DNA of 64,000 nucleotides from Streptomyces chryseus (GTDB taxonomy: Bacteria > Actinomycetota > Actinomycetes > Streptomycetales > Streptomycetaceae): assembly GCF_014650755.1 (NCBI RefSeq), contig NZ_BMVO01000017.1, positions 62,001-126,000 on the forward strand. Direction: 5' to 3'. The translations under genes were made by a program, and so were the position numbers. This document shows, in pieces, positions 44,483 through 52,703 of this stretch. Under the pieces are notes generated by a model, which searched no databases, was not told the origin of the DNA, and saw only the letters and a list, made by a program, of their open reading frames with translations. The stretch's first letter is position 1. Each line of letters starts with the position of its first letter.

Positions 44483-44632
44483 GTCCCGACCTCCCCAAAC
44501 TGTGCCCCGTCCGGACCCCGTCCGGTCGCCGTGCGGCGCTGCGCAATATCTCATGGCCGTCTCGGACGGGAAATCCCCGTCCGAAACCTTGACACCCCCG
44601 CGGGGAGCCGCGAACCTTCAACACATCACACA

Positions 44633-44646
44633 TGGGAGCGCTCCCA
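44633..44646. promoter_or_regulatory. CebR box, perfect
   Basis: TGGGAGCGCTCCCA is identical to the 14-bp CebR consensus. It lies 117-130 bases upstream of cebE and about 150 upstream of cebR, so can control both divergent promoters. Confidence 0.93.
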
Positions 44647-44762
44647 CAGTACCTGACTCATACACAACCCGCACGTTCCCCGCCCGGGCCGAAGGCACAA
44701 CTCTGGGCCGTATCAGCACAGTTGGCCGGGGGGTCGGCACGTCAGGGCACAAGGAGGACGCA

Positions 44763-46097
44763 ATGCGCACCAGTACCCGAACGCGTCGCAGAGCGGTGGT
44801 CGTCGCCGCCGTGGTCGCACTCGGCGCGGGCCTGCTCGGCGGCTGCGCCGAGGACAGCGACGAGGGAACCGGCGGCTCCGGCGGCGGCAAGAAGGACGCC
44901 CAGGGCAAGACCACGCTGGAGATCGGCACCTTCGGCGTGTTCGGCTACAAGCAGGCCGGGCTGTACGACGAGTACATGAAGCTGAACCCGGACATCGTCA
45001 TCAAGGAGGACGTGACCGAACGCAACGACACGTACTACCCGGAGCTGCTCACCCACCTCGCGGCGAACAGCGGGCTCCAGGACATCCAGGCCATAGAGGT
45101 CGGGAACATCAACGAGATCGTCACCACGCAGGCCGACAAGTTCGAGGACCTGTCGAAGGCGCCCGGCGTCGACCGGGCGAACTGGCTGGACTGGAAGTGG
45201 GCGCAGGGGTCCACCAAGGACGGGCGGACCGTCGCGCTCGGCACCGACATCGGACCGATGGGCCTGTGCTACCGCAAGGACCTGTTCAAGAAGGCCGGAC
45301 TGCCGACCGACCGCGAGGCCGTGGGCAAGCTGTGGGCGGGCGACTGGCAGAAGTACGTCGACGCCGGCAAGCAGTACAAGGCGAAGGGGCCCAAGGGCAC
45401 GGCCTTCACCGACTCGGCGGCCGGTCTCTTCGCCGCCGTCAACAACGGTTACGCGGAGCGGTTCTACGACGCCGGGGGCGAGCTGATCCACAAGGACAGC
45501 CCCGCCGTGAAGACGGCCTGGGACCTGGCCATGCAGGCCGCCGAGGGCGGACTGACCGCCAAGCTCAAGCAGTTCGACAAGGCGTGGGACCAGGCGTACG
45601 CGAACGGCACCTTCGCCACCGTCTCCTGCCCGCCGTGGATGCTCGGGTACATCAAGGAGAAGGCGGGCACGGCGGGCGAGGACCAGTGGGACGTCGCGGC
45701 GGCCCCCAAGCCCGCCAACTGGGGCGGCTCGTTCATCGGCGTACCGAAGGCCGGCAAGAACAAGGCGGAGGCGATCAAGCTCGCCGCCTGGCTGACCGCG
45801 CCCGAACAGCAGGCGAAGCTCTTCGACAAGCAGGCGAGCTTCCCGTCCACCCCGGCGGCGTACGAGATGGACGCGGTCTCCGGCGCGAAGAACCCGTACT
45901 TCGGCGACGCCCCGACCGGGCAGCTCTTCGCCGAGGCGGCCAAGGGCATCCCGACGCTCGTGATCGGCCCGAAGGACCAGCAGATCGGCACCGCCTTCGG
46001 TGACGTCGGCATCCTCCAGGTGGAGCAGCAGGGCAAGAGCCCGGCGGAGGGCTGGAAGGCCGCCCTGAAGGAGATCGACAACGCGGTGGACGGCTGA
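44763..46097 (+). CDS. cebE: Cello-oligosaccharide-binding lipoprotein CebE
   Basis: A 444-residue family 1 sugar-binding lipoprotein. The signal is MRTSTRTRRRAVVVAAVVAL with lipobox LLGGC (Cys about residue 28), then a Gly/Ser linker and a two-lobed binding domain. AAGGAGG precedes the ATG. It captures cellobiose/cellotriose for the CebFG permease. The ATPase is expected to be the shared MsiK encoded elsewhere. Its TGA overlaps the cebF ATG by one base. Confidence 0.92.
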   Translation: MRTSTRTRRRAVVVAAVVALGAGLLGGCAEDSDEGTGGSGGGKKDAQGKTTLEIGTFGVFGYKQAGLYDEYMKLNPDIVIKEDVTERNDTYYPELLTHLAANSGLQDIQAIEVGNINEIVTTQADKFEDLSKAPGVDRANWLDWKWAQGSTKDGRTVALGTDIGPMGLCYRKDLFKKAGLPTDREAVGKLWAGDWQKYVDAGKQYKAKGPKGTAFTDSAAGLFAAVNNGYAERFYDAGGELIHKDSPAVKTAWDLAMQAAEGGLTAKLKQFDKAWDQAYANGTFATVSCPPWMLGYIKEKAGTAGEDQWDVAAAPKPANWGGSFIGVPKAGKNKAEAIKLAAWLTAPEQQAKLFDKQASFPSTPAAYEMDAVSGAKNPYFGDAPTGQLFAEAAKGIPTLVIGPKDQQIGTAFGDVGILQVEQQGKSPAEGWKAALKEIDNAVDG

Positions 46098-47131
46098 TGC
46101 GTCCGTACACCGACCAGTCCGGCCCGGCTGCGTCCCCCTCCTCGGGGGACGCGGTCCCGGACCGCCCGACGGCGGCGGCGGTGGCGGTCGAGCGGCCGGT
46201 CGCGGCCGGCGACCGGCGCCGGAAGTGGCGCAGCAGGCGCTACCGCTGGGACACGAAGTACAGCCCGTACGCCTTCGTCGCCCCCTTCTTCGTCTTCTTC
46301 GCCGCCTTCGGGGTCTTCCCCCTCCTCTATACGGGCTGGTCGTCGCTGCACCGCGTGTCGCTGTCGGCGCCGAACGACATGGAGTGGGTGGGGCTGCACA
46401 ACTACACGCGGCTCCTGGAGGACGAGTTCTTCTGGAACGCGCTGCGCAACACCTTCACCATCGGGGTCCTGTCGACGGTGCCCCAGCTGCTGATGGCGCT
46501 GGGCATCGCACATCTGCTCAACTACCGGCTGCGCGCCTCGGCCTTCTTCCGGGTCGCGATCCTCACGCCGTACGCCACCTCGGTGGCGGCCGCGACACTC
46601 GTCTTCGTGCTGCTGTTCGGGCGCGACTACGGAATGATCAACTGGGCGCTCGAAGGGGTGGGGCTCGGGAAGGTCGACTGGCAGAGCGGGACGCTGTCGT
46701 CGCAGGTCGCGGTGTCGACCATCGTCATCTGGCGGTGGACCGGGTACAACGCGCTGATCTATCTGGCCGCGATGCAGGCGGTGCCGAACGACCTGTACGA
46801 GTCGGCGGCGCTGGACGGGGCCACCCGGTGGCAGCAGTTCCTGCACGTCACCATCCCCTCGCTGCGGCCGACGATCCTCTTCACGGTCGTCGTCTCGACG
46901 ATCGGCGCGACCCAGCTGTTCGGTGAGCCGCTGCTGTTCGGCGGGGCGGGCGGGCAGAAGGGCGGGGCGTCCCACCAGTTCCAGACGCTCGGCCTCTACC
47001 TGTACGAACAGGGCTGGTTCAACTTCCACCTCGGGCGGGCCTCCGCGATCGCCTGGGCGATGTTCCTGATCCTGCTGATCGTGGCGGGCGTCCACCTGCT
47101 GATCGCGCGCCGCCTGAGGAAGAGCCAATGA
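46097..47131 (+). CDS. cebF: Cellobiose ABC permease CebF
   Basis: A 344-residue MalF-type permease. A 55-residue hydrophilic N-terminus is followed by six membrane helices (first YAFVAPFFVFFAAFGVFPLL). The EAA loop that contacts the ATPase is ESAALDGATRWQQFLHVTIP near residue 235. It partners CebG. Overlaps cebE by one base and cebG by four. Confidence 0.92.
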   Translation: MRPYTDQSGPAASPSSGDAVPDRPTAAAVAVERPVAAGDRRRKWRSRRYRWDTKYSPYAFVAPFFVFFAAFGVFPLLYTGWSSLHRVSLSAPNDMEWVGLHNYTRLLEDEFFWNALRNTFTIGVLSTVPQLLMALGIAHLLNYRLRASAFFRVAILTPYATSVAAATLVFVLLFGRDYGMINWALEGVGLGKVDWQSGTLSSQVAVSTIVIWRWTGYNALIYLAAMQAVPNDLYESAALDGATRWQQFLHVTIPSLRPTILFTVVVSTIGATQLFGEPLLFGGAGGQKGGASHQFQTLGLYLYEQGWFNFHLGRASAIAWAMFLILLIVAGVHLLIARRLRKSQ

Positions 47132-48000
47132 AGCCGACGAAGCCGACGCCGCGCCGGCCGGTCCTGCGCGTTCGCGCCGGGCGCCACCTGCACGGCGGCC
47201 CCCTCACCTACGCCGTCCTGATCGTCTTCACCCTCGGGTCACTGTTCCCGCTCGTGTGGACGGCGATCGCCGCCTCCCGCAACAACACCCGGCTGTCCCA
47301 GACACCGCCGCCGTTCTGGTTCGGCGGGAACCTGTTCAGGAACCTCCACACCGCGTGGACCGACGCCAACATGGGGCTGGCGCTGCTCAACACGGCGGTG
47401 GTGGCCGGGACCATCGCGCTGGGCACGGTGCTCTTCTCCACCCTCGCCGGCTTCGCCTTCGCCAAGCTGCGCTTCCGCTTCAAGAACGTGCTGATGCTGC
47501 TGGTCGTGGCCACGATGATGGTGCCGCCGCAGCTCAGCGTCGTACCACTGTTCATGACGGTCGCCGAGCTCCAGTGGACCGACCAGCTCCAGGCCGTCAT
47601 CCTGCCGACGCTCGTCAGCGCCTTCGGGGTCTTCTTCATGCGCCAGTACCTGGTGCAGGCGCTGCCCAGCGAGCTGGTCGAGGCGGCCCGGGTCGACGGG
47701 GCGAGCAGCCTGCGGATCATCTGGCACATCGTGTTCCCCGCCGCCAGGCCCGCGATGGCGGTGCTGGGCATGCTCACCTTCGTGGCCGCGTGGAACGACT
47801 TCTTCTGGCCCATCATCGCGCTGACCCAGGACAACCCGACCGTGCAGGTGGCGCTCGCCAACCTCGGCCAGGGCTTCGTACCCGACCAGTCGGTCATCAT
47901 GGCCGGCGCTCTGCTCGGCACGCTGCCGCTGCTGCTGGCCTTCGTGCTGTTCGGGCGGCAGATCGTCGGCGGCATCATGCAGGGCGCGGTCAAGGGCTGA
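47128..48000 (+). CDS. cebG: Cellobiose ABC permease CebG
   Basis: A 290-residue MalG-type permease with six membrane helices (first TYAVLIVFTLGSLFPLVWTA) and EAA loop VEAARVDGASSLRIIWHIVF near residue 191. It forms the membrane channel with CebF. ATG overlaps the cebF stop. The beta-glucosidase gene follows by 42 bases. Confidence 0.92.
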   Translation: MKPTKPTPRRPVLRVRAGRHLHGGPLTYAVLIVFTLGSLFPLVWTAIAASRNNTRLSQTPPPFWFGGNLFRNLHTAWTDANMGLALLNTAVVAGTIALGTVLFSTLAGFAFAKLRFRFKNVLMLLVVATMMVPPQLSVVPLFMTVAELQWTDQLQAVILPTLVSAFGVFFMRQYLVQALPSELVEAARVDGASSLRIIWHIVFPAARPAMAVLGMLTFVAAWNDFFWPIIALTQDNPTVQVALANLGQGFVPDQSVIMAGALLGTLPLLLAFVLFGRQIVGGIMQGAVKG

Positions 48001-48029
48001 CGTCCCTCTTCTTATTCCACTCCCATCAC

Positions 48030-48043
48030 CAGGAGCGTTCCCA
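48030..48043. promoter_or_regulatory. Second, imperfect CebR box at bglC start
   Basis: CAGGAGCGTTCCCA matches TGGGAGCGCTCCCA at 11 of 14 bases. It covers the ribosome site region and ends on the A of the bglC ATG. A CebR site close to the bglC start has been described in S. scabies. Confidence 0.6.
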
Positions 48044-49464
48044 TGACCGAAGGCACGGACAGCTTTCCGCCCGGATTCCTGTGGGGCTCCGCGACCGCCG
48101 CCTACCAGATCGAGGGCGCCGCGCGCGAGGACGGCCGCACTCCGTCGATCTGGGACACCTTCAGCCGTACGCCGGGAAAGGTGCTGGGCGGTGACACGGG
48201 TGACGTGGCCGTCGACCACTACCACCGGATGCGGGACGACGTACGGATGATGGCGGACCTGGGGCTGAACGCGTACCGCTTCTCGGTGTCGTGGCCGCGC
48301 GTCCAGCCCACCGGCCGGGGTCCGGCCGTCGAGCGCGGCCTGGACTTCTACCGCGCGCTGACGGACGAGCTGCTGGCCGCCGGGATCACGCCCAGCCTGA
48401 CCCTGTACCACTGGGACCTGCCGCAGGAGCTGGAGGACGCGGGCGGGTGGCCGGCGCGGGACACGGCGTACCGCTTCGCGGAGTACGCGCGGCTCGTCGC
48501 GGACGCCGTGGGCGACCGGGTGGAGCTGTGGACCACCCTCAACGAGCCCTGGTGCAGCGCGTTCCTGGGGTACGGGTCCGGGGTGCACGCGCCCGGCCGC
48601 ACCGACCCGGTGGCCGCCCTGCGCGCCGCCCACCACCTGAACCTGGGGCACGGCCTGGCCGTACAGGCGCTGCGGGCCGCGCTGCCGGCGCGGGCGCGGA
48701 TCGGCGTGAGCCTCAACCCGAGCGCGGTCAGACCGCTGACGGAGTCGGAGGGCGACCTGGACGCGCGGCGCCGGATCGACGCGCTGGCGAACCGGATCTT
48801 CACAGGCCCGATGCTGAGGGGCGCCTACCCGGCCGACCTGCTGGCGGACACGGCGCACCTGACGGACTGGTCGTTCGTACGGGACGCGGACCCGGCGACG
48901 GCCAAGGCGCGGCTCGACTTCCTGGGCGTCAACTACTACGCGCCTGCGGTGGTCTCGGCGGCGTCCGGCAGCGACGGCTCCCGCCACGACGGCCACGGCT
49001 CCAGCGACCACTCGCCGTGGCCCGGCTCGGAGAGCGTCACGTTCCACCAGCCGCCGGGCGAACTGACCGCGATGGACTGGTCCGTCGACCCGACCGGGCT
49101 GTACGACCTGCTCGTTCGGTACGCGCGAGAGGCGCCCGGCACCGATCTGCTGGTCACCGAGAACGGCGCGGCGTACGACGACAAGCCGGGCGACGACGGC
49201 GCGGTCCACGACCCGGACCGCATCCGCTACCTGCACGGCCACCTGGCGGCGGTGCGCCGGGCGATGCGGGACGGCGCCGGGGTGCGCGGGTACTTCCTGT
49301 GGTCGCTGATGGACAACTTCGAGTGGGCGTACGGCTACAGCAAGCGGTTCGGCGCGGTGTACGTCGACTACGAGACGCAGGAGCGCATTCCGAAGTCCAG
49401 CGCGCACTGGTACGGGCAGGTGGCCAGGACGGGCGTACTGCCCTACCCGATGCTGGAGGACTGA
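48043..49464 (+). CDS. bglC: Beta-glucosidase BglC (GH1)
   Basis: A 473-residue intracellular GH1 enzyme. N-terminal signature FLWGSATAAYQIEGAA is near residue 8, acid/base Glu in TLNEPW near 168 and nucleophile Glu in VTENGAA near 370. It splits imported cellobiose to glucose, which also removes the CebR inducer. It has no signal peptide. Last gene of the ceb operon, with an imperfect CebR box over its start and a strong hairpin after it. Confidence 0.93.
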   Translation: MTEGTDSFPPGFLWGSATAAYQIEGAAREDGRTPSIWDTFSRTPGKVLGGDTGDVAVDHYHRMRDDVRMMADLGLNAYRFSVSWPRVQPTGRGPAVERGLDFYRALTDELLAAGITPSLTLYHWDLPQELEDAGGWPARDTAYRFAEYARLVADAVGDRVELWTTLNEPWCSAFLGYGSGVHAPGRTDPVAALRAAHHLNLGHGLAVQALRAALPARARIGVSLNPSAVRPLTESEGDLDARRRIDALANRIFTGPMLRGAYPADLLADTAHLTDWSFVRDADPATAKARLDFLGVNYYAPAVVSAASGSDGSRHDGHGSSDHSPWPGSESVTFHQPPGELTAMDWSVDPTGLYDLLVRYAREAPGTDLLVTENGAAYDDKPGDDGAVHDPDRIRYLHGHLAAVRRAMRDGAGVRGYFLWSLMDNFEWAYGYSKRFGAVYVDYETQERIPKSSAHWYGQVARTGVLPYPMLED

Positions 49465-49494
49465 GCGCGAGGGGGCGGGGCGACCGGTGCTCAC

Positions 49495-49547
49495 CGCCGC
49501 CGAGGATCCGTCCGTCCCGCCGGGCATGCGGCGGATCCTCGGCGGCG
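49495..49547. terminator. Bidirectional terminator after bglC
   Basis: Sixteen-base perfect arms (CGCCGCCGAGGATCCG and complement) surround a 21-base loop. It separates the end of the ceb operon from the leftward lipoprotein gene. Confidence 0.85.
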
Positions 49548-49591
49548 CGGGGGCGGCCCGCGCCGGAGCGGGGCCGGTCGGCGCTGGTGTG

Positions 49592-50473
49592 CTACCGCTG
49601 CTGGGTCGCCTTGTCCGTCATGTCGGCGGTCTGGCCGGCCGCCGGGGGCTCGACGTCCAGCTCGGCGCCGAAGTCGCTGTACTCGATGACGGTCCGGACC
49701 TCGGCCCGCTGCGGGCCGCCGGACGCCGCGCCGTCGGGCGCCTTCACCCGCAGGTCCATCTGCTGACGGCGGATACGTCCGTCGTCGTCCAGCCAGACGT
49801 CCATCGGCAGCGTCGGGCCGAGCTGCTTCTTGAGCTGGTCGGCCTTGGCCCGGTCGCCCGTACCGGCGAGCTTGTCGACGTCGATCGTGACGCGGTAGCG
49901 GGTCGTGCCGGTGCCGCCGACCTGCTCCGTGCCGATCTTCCTGACGTCCTTGTCGGTGACGCCCTTCGCGAAGCCGGCGGACTCGGCCGGGTCGTTCACC
50001 TGCGGCGAGCTGCCGCCGCCGCGCTGGGCGGCCTTCTACAGGTCGATCTTGATCCAGGGCTTCTTGCCCGGCACCTTCGCCTGCTGCTCCTTGGGCGGCT
50101 TCTGGTAGACGATGCCGTCGACGACCCGCTGCTCGATCTTCTGGCCGCCGGCGGTGAGGGTCATCTCGCTGTCGCCCTCGGCGAGGTCGATGACGCCCTG
50201 CCCCTCGGCGGACACGGACCTGCCCTGCGCGGACGTCCGCGTGGTCAGCTTCATGCGCGCGGTCTGCGCCTCGGCGGTCCTGTCGTACGCGGACCGTACG
50301 GCCGCGGTGCCGTCCTCCTGGGCTCCCGGACTCTTTTTCGCGGCCTTGTCGCTGCCGGCCGTCTTCCTGCCCGGGTCCGAACCGTCGCTCCCGCAGGCCA
50401 CCAGCGCCGTACAGGCGACGGCCCCCGCCATGGAGACGGCTCCGGTCCTGAGGCCCTTGCTCAACCAGGACAT
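49592..50473 (-). pseudogene. Lipoprotein gene interrupted by an in-frame TAG
   Basis: Two open segments in the same frame (50473-50036 and 50035-49592) are separated only by a TAG at codon 146 of 294. The N-part has a signal and lipobox (AGAVACTALVACGSDGSD). The text reads smoothly across the stop (WIKIDL-stop-KAAQRGGGSSPQVNDPAES), with the expected residue probably Gln, CAG. Content (SAEGQGVIDLAEGDSEMTL, QQMDLRVKAPDG) resembles streptomycete LprG/LolA-like lipoproteins. A single C-to-T change would explain it. It may be a true nonsense mutation, a sequencing error, or rarely read-through. The start at ATG 50473 is a choice among three in-frame Met codons. Confidence 0.75.
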
Positions 50474-50650
50474 GCAACCCCAACTCTCGGTCATCGGTAG
50501 TCGGTTGAACGCTTGACCTGACATCAGGTGCCCCGGGTCGCCCCGGCTACGCGGCATTTATGCGGACCCGAGCGCTCCGCCCGATGTCCGGCGGTCTGTG
50601 CAGTGATCAAGGTTCCCTCTAGGCTTTCGTCAGCCGAAGGGGTGGGGACC

Positions 50651-51184
50651 ATGGACGTGCCGAACGTTGTCGGGGACTGGCAGGAGTACCGGTCCGAGGA
50701 GTGGGCCGGGTTGCGGGTGCGCGTGCACGGGCTCCGCAGGGCCGTGCCGCCGCGCGGCCGTCATGACGACGCGAAGGGCATGACGTACGTCCGCTTCCAC
50801 GTGACGTTCGAGAACCGCGGCGCCACGTTCTTCTCGATCGACTTCCACTCGCATCCCGAGCACTACGAGGTGCGTGTGGGACGCGAGGGGCACGGCGCCT
50901 TCGTCGACGAGTACGCCGCCGACAGGATCCGCGACTTCACCCTCTATCCGCAGCGCCGCGTGACGGCCACGCTCTATGCCGCCGCGCCCGCCGCCCGGCT
51001 CAAGGACCTGAGCATCCAGGTCGGTCCGAAGATCGACGAGGAGCCGTCGTTCGGATACGTGTGGGTCGGCGGCCTCGGAGTCCACGAGGGCTCCACGGGC
51101 GCCGGTCCCCGCACGTCGACGGCGCGCTCCGGTGTGGCCAGCGAGGTGGAGCGCTTCCTCCAGGACAGCGCCTCCGAGGACTGA
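50651..51184 (+). CDS. Conserved hypothetical protein
   Basis: A 177-residue soluble protein starting MDVPNVVGDWQEYRSEEWAG. The central part (GMTYVRFHVTFENRGATFFSID, then beta-strand-rich text) looks like an immunoglobulin-like beta-sandwich, as in extracellular DUF4352-type domains, but there is no signal peptide. ATG 50651 with AGGGGTGGGGACC upstream. Function unknown. Alone, followed by a cupin gene in the same direction after 66 bases. Confidence 0.65.
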   Translation: MDVPNVVGDWQEYRSEEWAGLRVRVHGLRRAVPPRGRHDDAKGMTYVRFHVTFENRGATFFSIDFHSHPEHYEVRVGREGHGAFVDEYAADRIRDFTLYPQRRVTATLYAAAPAARLKDLSIQVGPKIDEEPSFGYVWVGGLGVHEGSTGAGPRTSTARSGVASEVERFLQDSASED

Positions 51185-51250
51185 CCCGCGTCTGCCCGGC
51201 GGTAGCCTGGAAGAGGACTCGGGGAACGCGACGAGCCCGCCGGGAGGCGG

Positions 51251-51628
51251 ATGATCATGGCCGCGATTGTGTGCAAGAACTTCGACTCCGCAGACGAGAC
51301 CAGGCCGTTCGAGGACGGCAAAGGCCGGCTCGACCTGCTCCACACCGACCGTGGCCCGGTGGGCCGCGCGGTCTTCGAGCCGGGCTGGCAGTGGACCCAG
51401 CACCTCAAGCCCATCGCCGGCACCGACAGCTGCCAGGCCGCCCACACCGGATACGTCGTGAGCGGCCGGATGAAGATCGTCATGGACGACGGCGACAGCG
51501 TGGAGGCGGGACCCGGCGACTTCATCACCATCGCGCCCGGCCACGACGCCTGGGTGCTCGGCGACGAAGCCTGCGTCTTTCTCGACTGGGTCGGCTTCGG
51601 GGACTACGCCGTGCCCGCCGGCTCCTGA
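51251..51628 (+). CDS. Cupin-domain protein
   Basis: A 125-residue single-domain cupin. Cupin motif 1 resembles G(X)5HxH(X)3,4E(X)6G only loosely (QAAHTGYVVSGRMKI near residue 64), and motif 2 is GPGDFITIAPGHDAWVLGDE near 86. Too few metal-ligand His are present to be sure of metal binding. It could be a small binding protein. A second in-frame ATG lies six bases on. Confidence 0.75.
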   Translation: MIMAAIVCKNFDSADETRPFEDGKGRLDLLHTDRGPVGRAVFEPGWQWTQHLKPIAGTDSCQAAHTGYVVSGRMKIVMDDGDSVEAGPGDFITIAPGHDAWVLGDEACVFLDWVGFGDYAVPAGS

Positions 51629-51704
51629 GGGGCGGCGGTAGGCCATCCGTGGTGTCATCGATGGAGGACAAGAGAACATCCCGATCGCGGGAGGATCCAC
51701 AGTT

Positions 51705-52151
51705 ATGGCCACGAACAAGCAGCTCAAGGCCCGCGACATCATGACGAGCGGGGTTCAGTGCGTCGGCGCGCACCAGTCGCTGTTCGACGCGGCGCAGATG
51801 ATGCGCGACCTCAACGTCGGTTGTCTGCCGATCTGCGGCGACGACAACAGGCTCACCGGCCTGATCACCGACCGCGACATCGTCGTGAAGTGCTGCGCCG
51901 AGGGCGTGGAACCGGCCACGGTCCAGGCCGGCACGCTGGGCGGACACGTGCATTGGATCGACGCCGACGCGGACGCCAACCAGGCGCTCGAAAGCATGGA
52001 GACGCACCAGATCAAGCGCCTCCCGGTCATCGACGTCCAGGGCGGTCACCAACTGGTCGGCATGATCACCGAGGCGAACCTCGCGAAGAACCTCAGTGAC
52101 GAACAGATCGCCGAGTTCGCGACCCGCGTCTACGCGAACGTCGCGGGATAG
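51705..52151 (+). CDS. Two-CBS-domain protein
   Basis: A 148-residue protein consisting of a CBS pair: first repeat about 7-67 (ARDIMTSGVQCVGAHQSLFD, then GCLPICGDDNRLTGLITDRD) and second about 78-140 (ETHQIKRLPVIDVQGGHQLV). Such Bateman modules bind adenine nucleotides and act as energy sensors, here without a fused effector. ATG 51705, downstream of the cupin gene by 76 bases. Confidence 0.85.
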   Translation: MATNKQLKARDIMTSGVQCVGAHQSLFDAAQMMRDLNVGCLPICGDDNRLTGLITDRDIVVKCCAEGVEPATVQAGTLGGHVHWIDADADANQALESMETHQIKRLPVIDVQGGHQLVGMITEANLAKNLSDEQIAEFATRVYANVAG

Positions 52152-52178
52152 CTCCGTACGGCGCCCGGCCGGGACGGG

Positions 52179-52484
52179 TCAGGCGTTGCCCCGGGACGCC
52201 AGGGTCTGCAGGCCCTTCTTGAGGTCGTCGGCGTTCATCACCGGCAGGATCTCGACCTCCGCGCCGAGTTCCATGAAGAACGTCTCCGCCACGGGAGGCA
52301 GCTGCGAGCTGTCCTGCATGTCGAAGAAGAACATGCAGGACCGCCGGCCCATGCTGGGGAAGAAGTAGGCGGCCTCGGGCTTGAGCTGTTCGGTCACCTT
52401 GCTCATCATCTGCGGCAACGTGCCGTTGCGGATCGCCTCGTTGCCGGCCTCGGTGTCGATGTGGGCGTGCAGCATGACCCTCAT
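52179..52484 (-). CDS. Small conserved protein, ferredoxin-like fold suspected
   Basis: A 101-residue protein starting MRVMLHAHIDTEAGNEAIRN with AAGGAG before the ATG. The alternating strand/helix pattern (MRVMLHAHI, KVTEQLKPEAAYFF, CMFFFDMQDS, AEVEILPVMNADDL) suggests a dimeric alpha/beta-barrel of the ABM/EthD type. No catalytic residues can be named. Convergent with the CBS gene, with 27 bases between. Confidence 0.65.
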   Translation of the reverse strand: MRVMLHAHIDTEAGNEAIRNGTLPQMMSKVTEQLKPEAAYFFPSMGRRSCMFFFDMQDSSQLPPVAETFFMELGAEVEILPVMNADDLKKGLQTLASRGNA

Positions 52485-52627
52485 GGCGTTCGCTCCTTCG
52501 GCACAGCAGGGCCGGCGCGGTCCGCCCGCGCACACCGGGGCCCGGTGCCGTCCCGCCCAGCCTCACCTCGGGCCGTCGGGGCGGCAACATCTCGTCGACC
52601 GTCCGTGCGGGCGGCCGACGAAGGGGC

Positions 52628-52667
52628 GGCGCGCCCCGGCCGTGTGGGGATCCGGCCGGGGCGCGCC
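52628..52667 (-). terminator. Terminator after chitinase gene
   Basis: Fifteen-base perfect G/C arms (52628-52642 and 52653-52667) with a ten-base loop, 36 bases after the chitinase stop in the direction of transcription. Confidence 0.85.
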
Positions 52668-52703
52668 CGGGGGGTGGCGGTCTCGTGGCGGTGCGGCGGC
52701 CCG

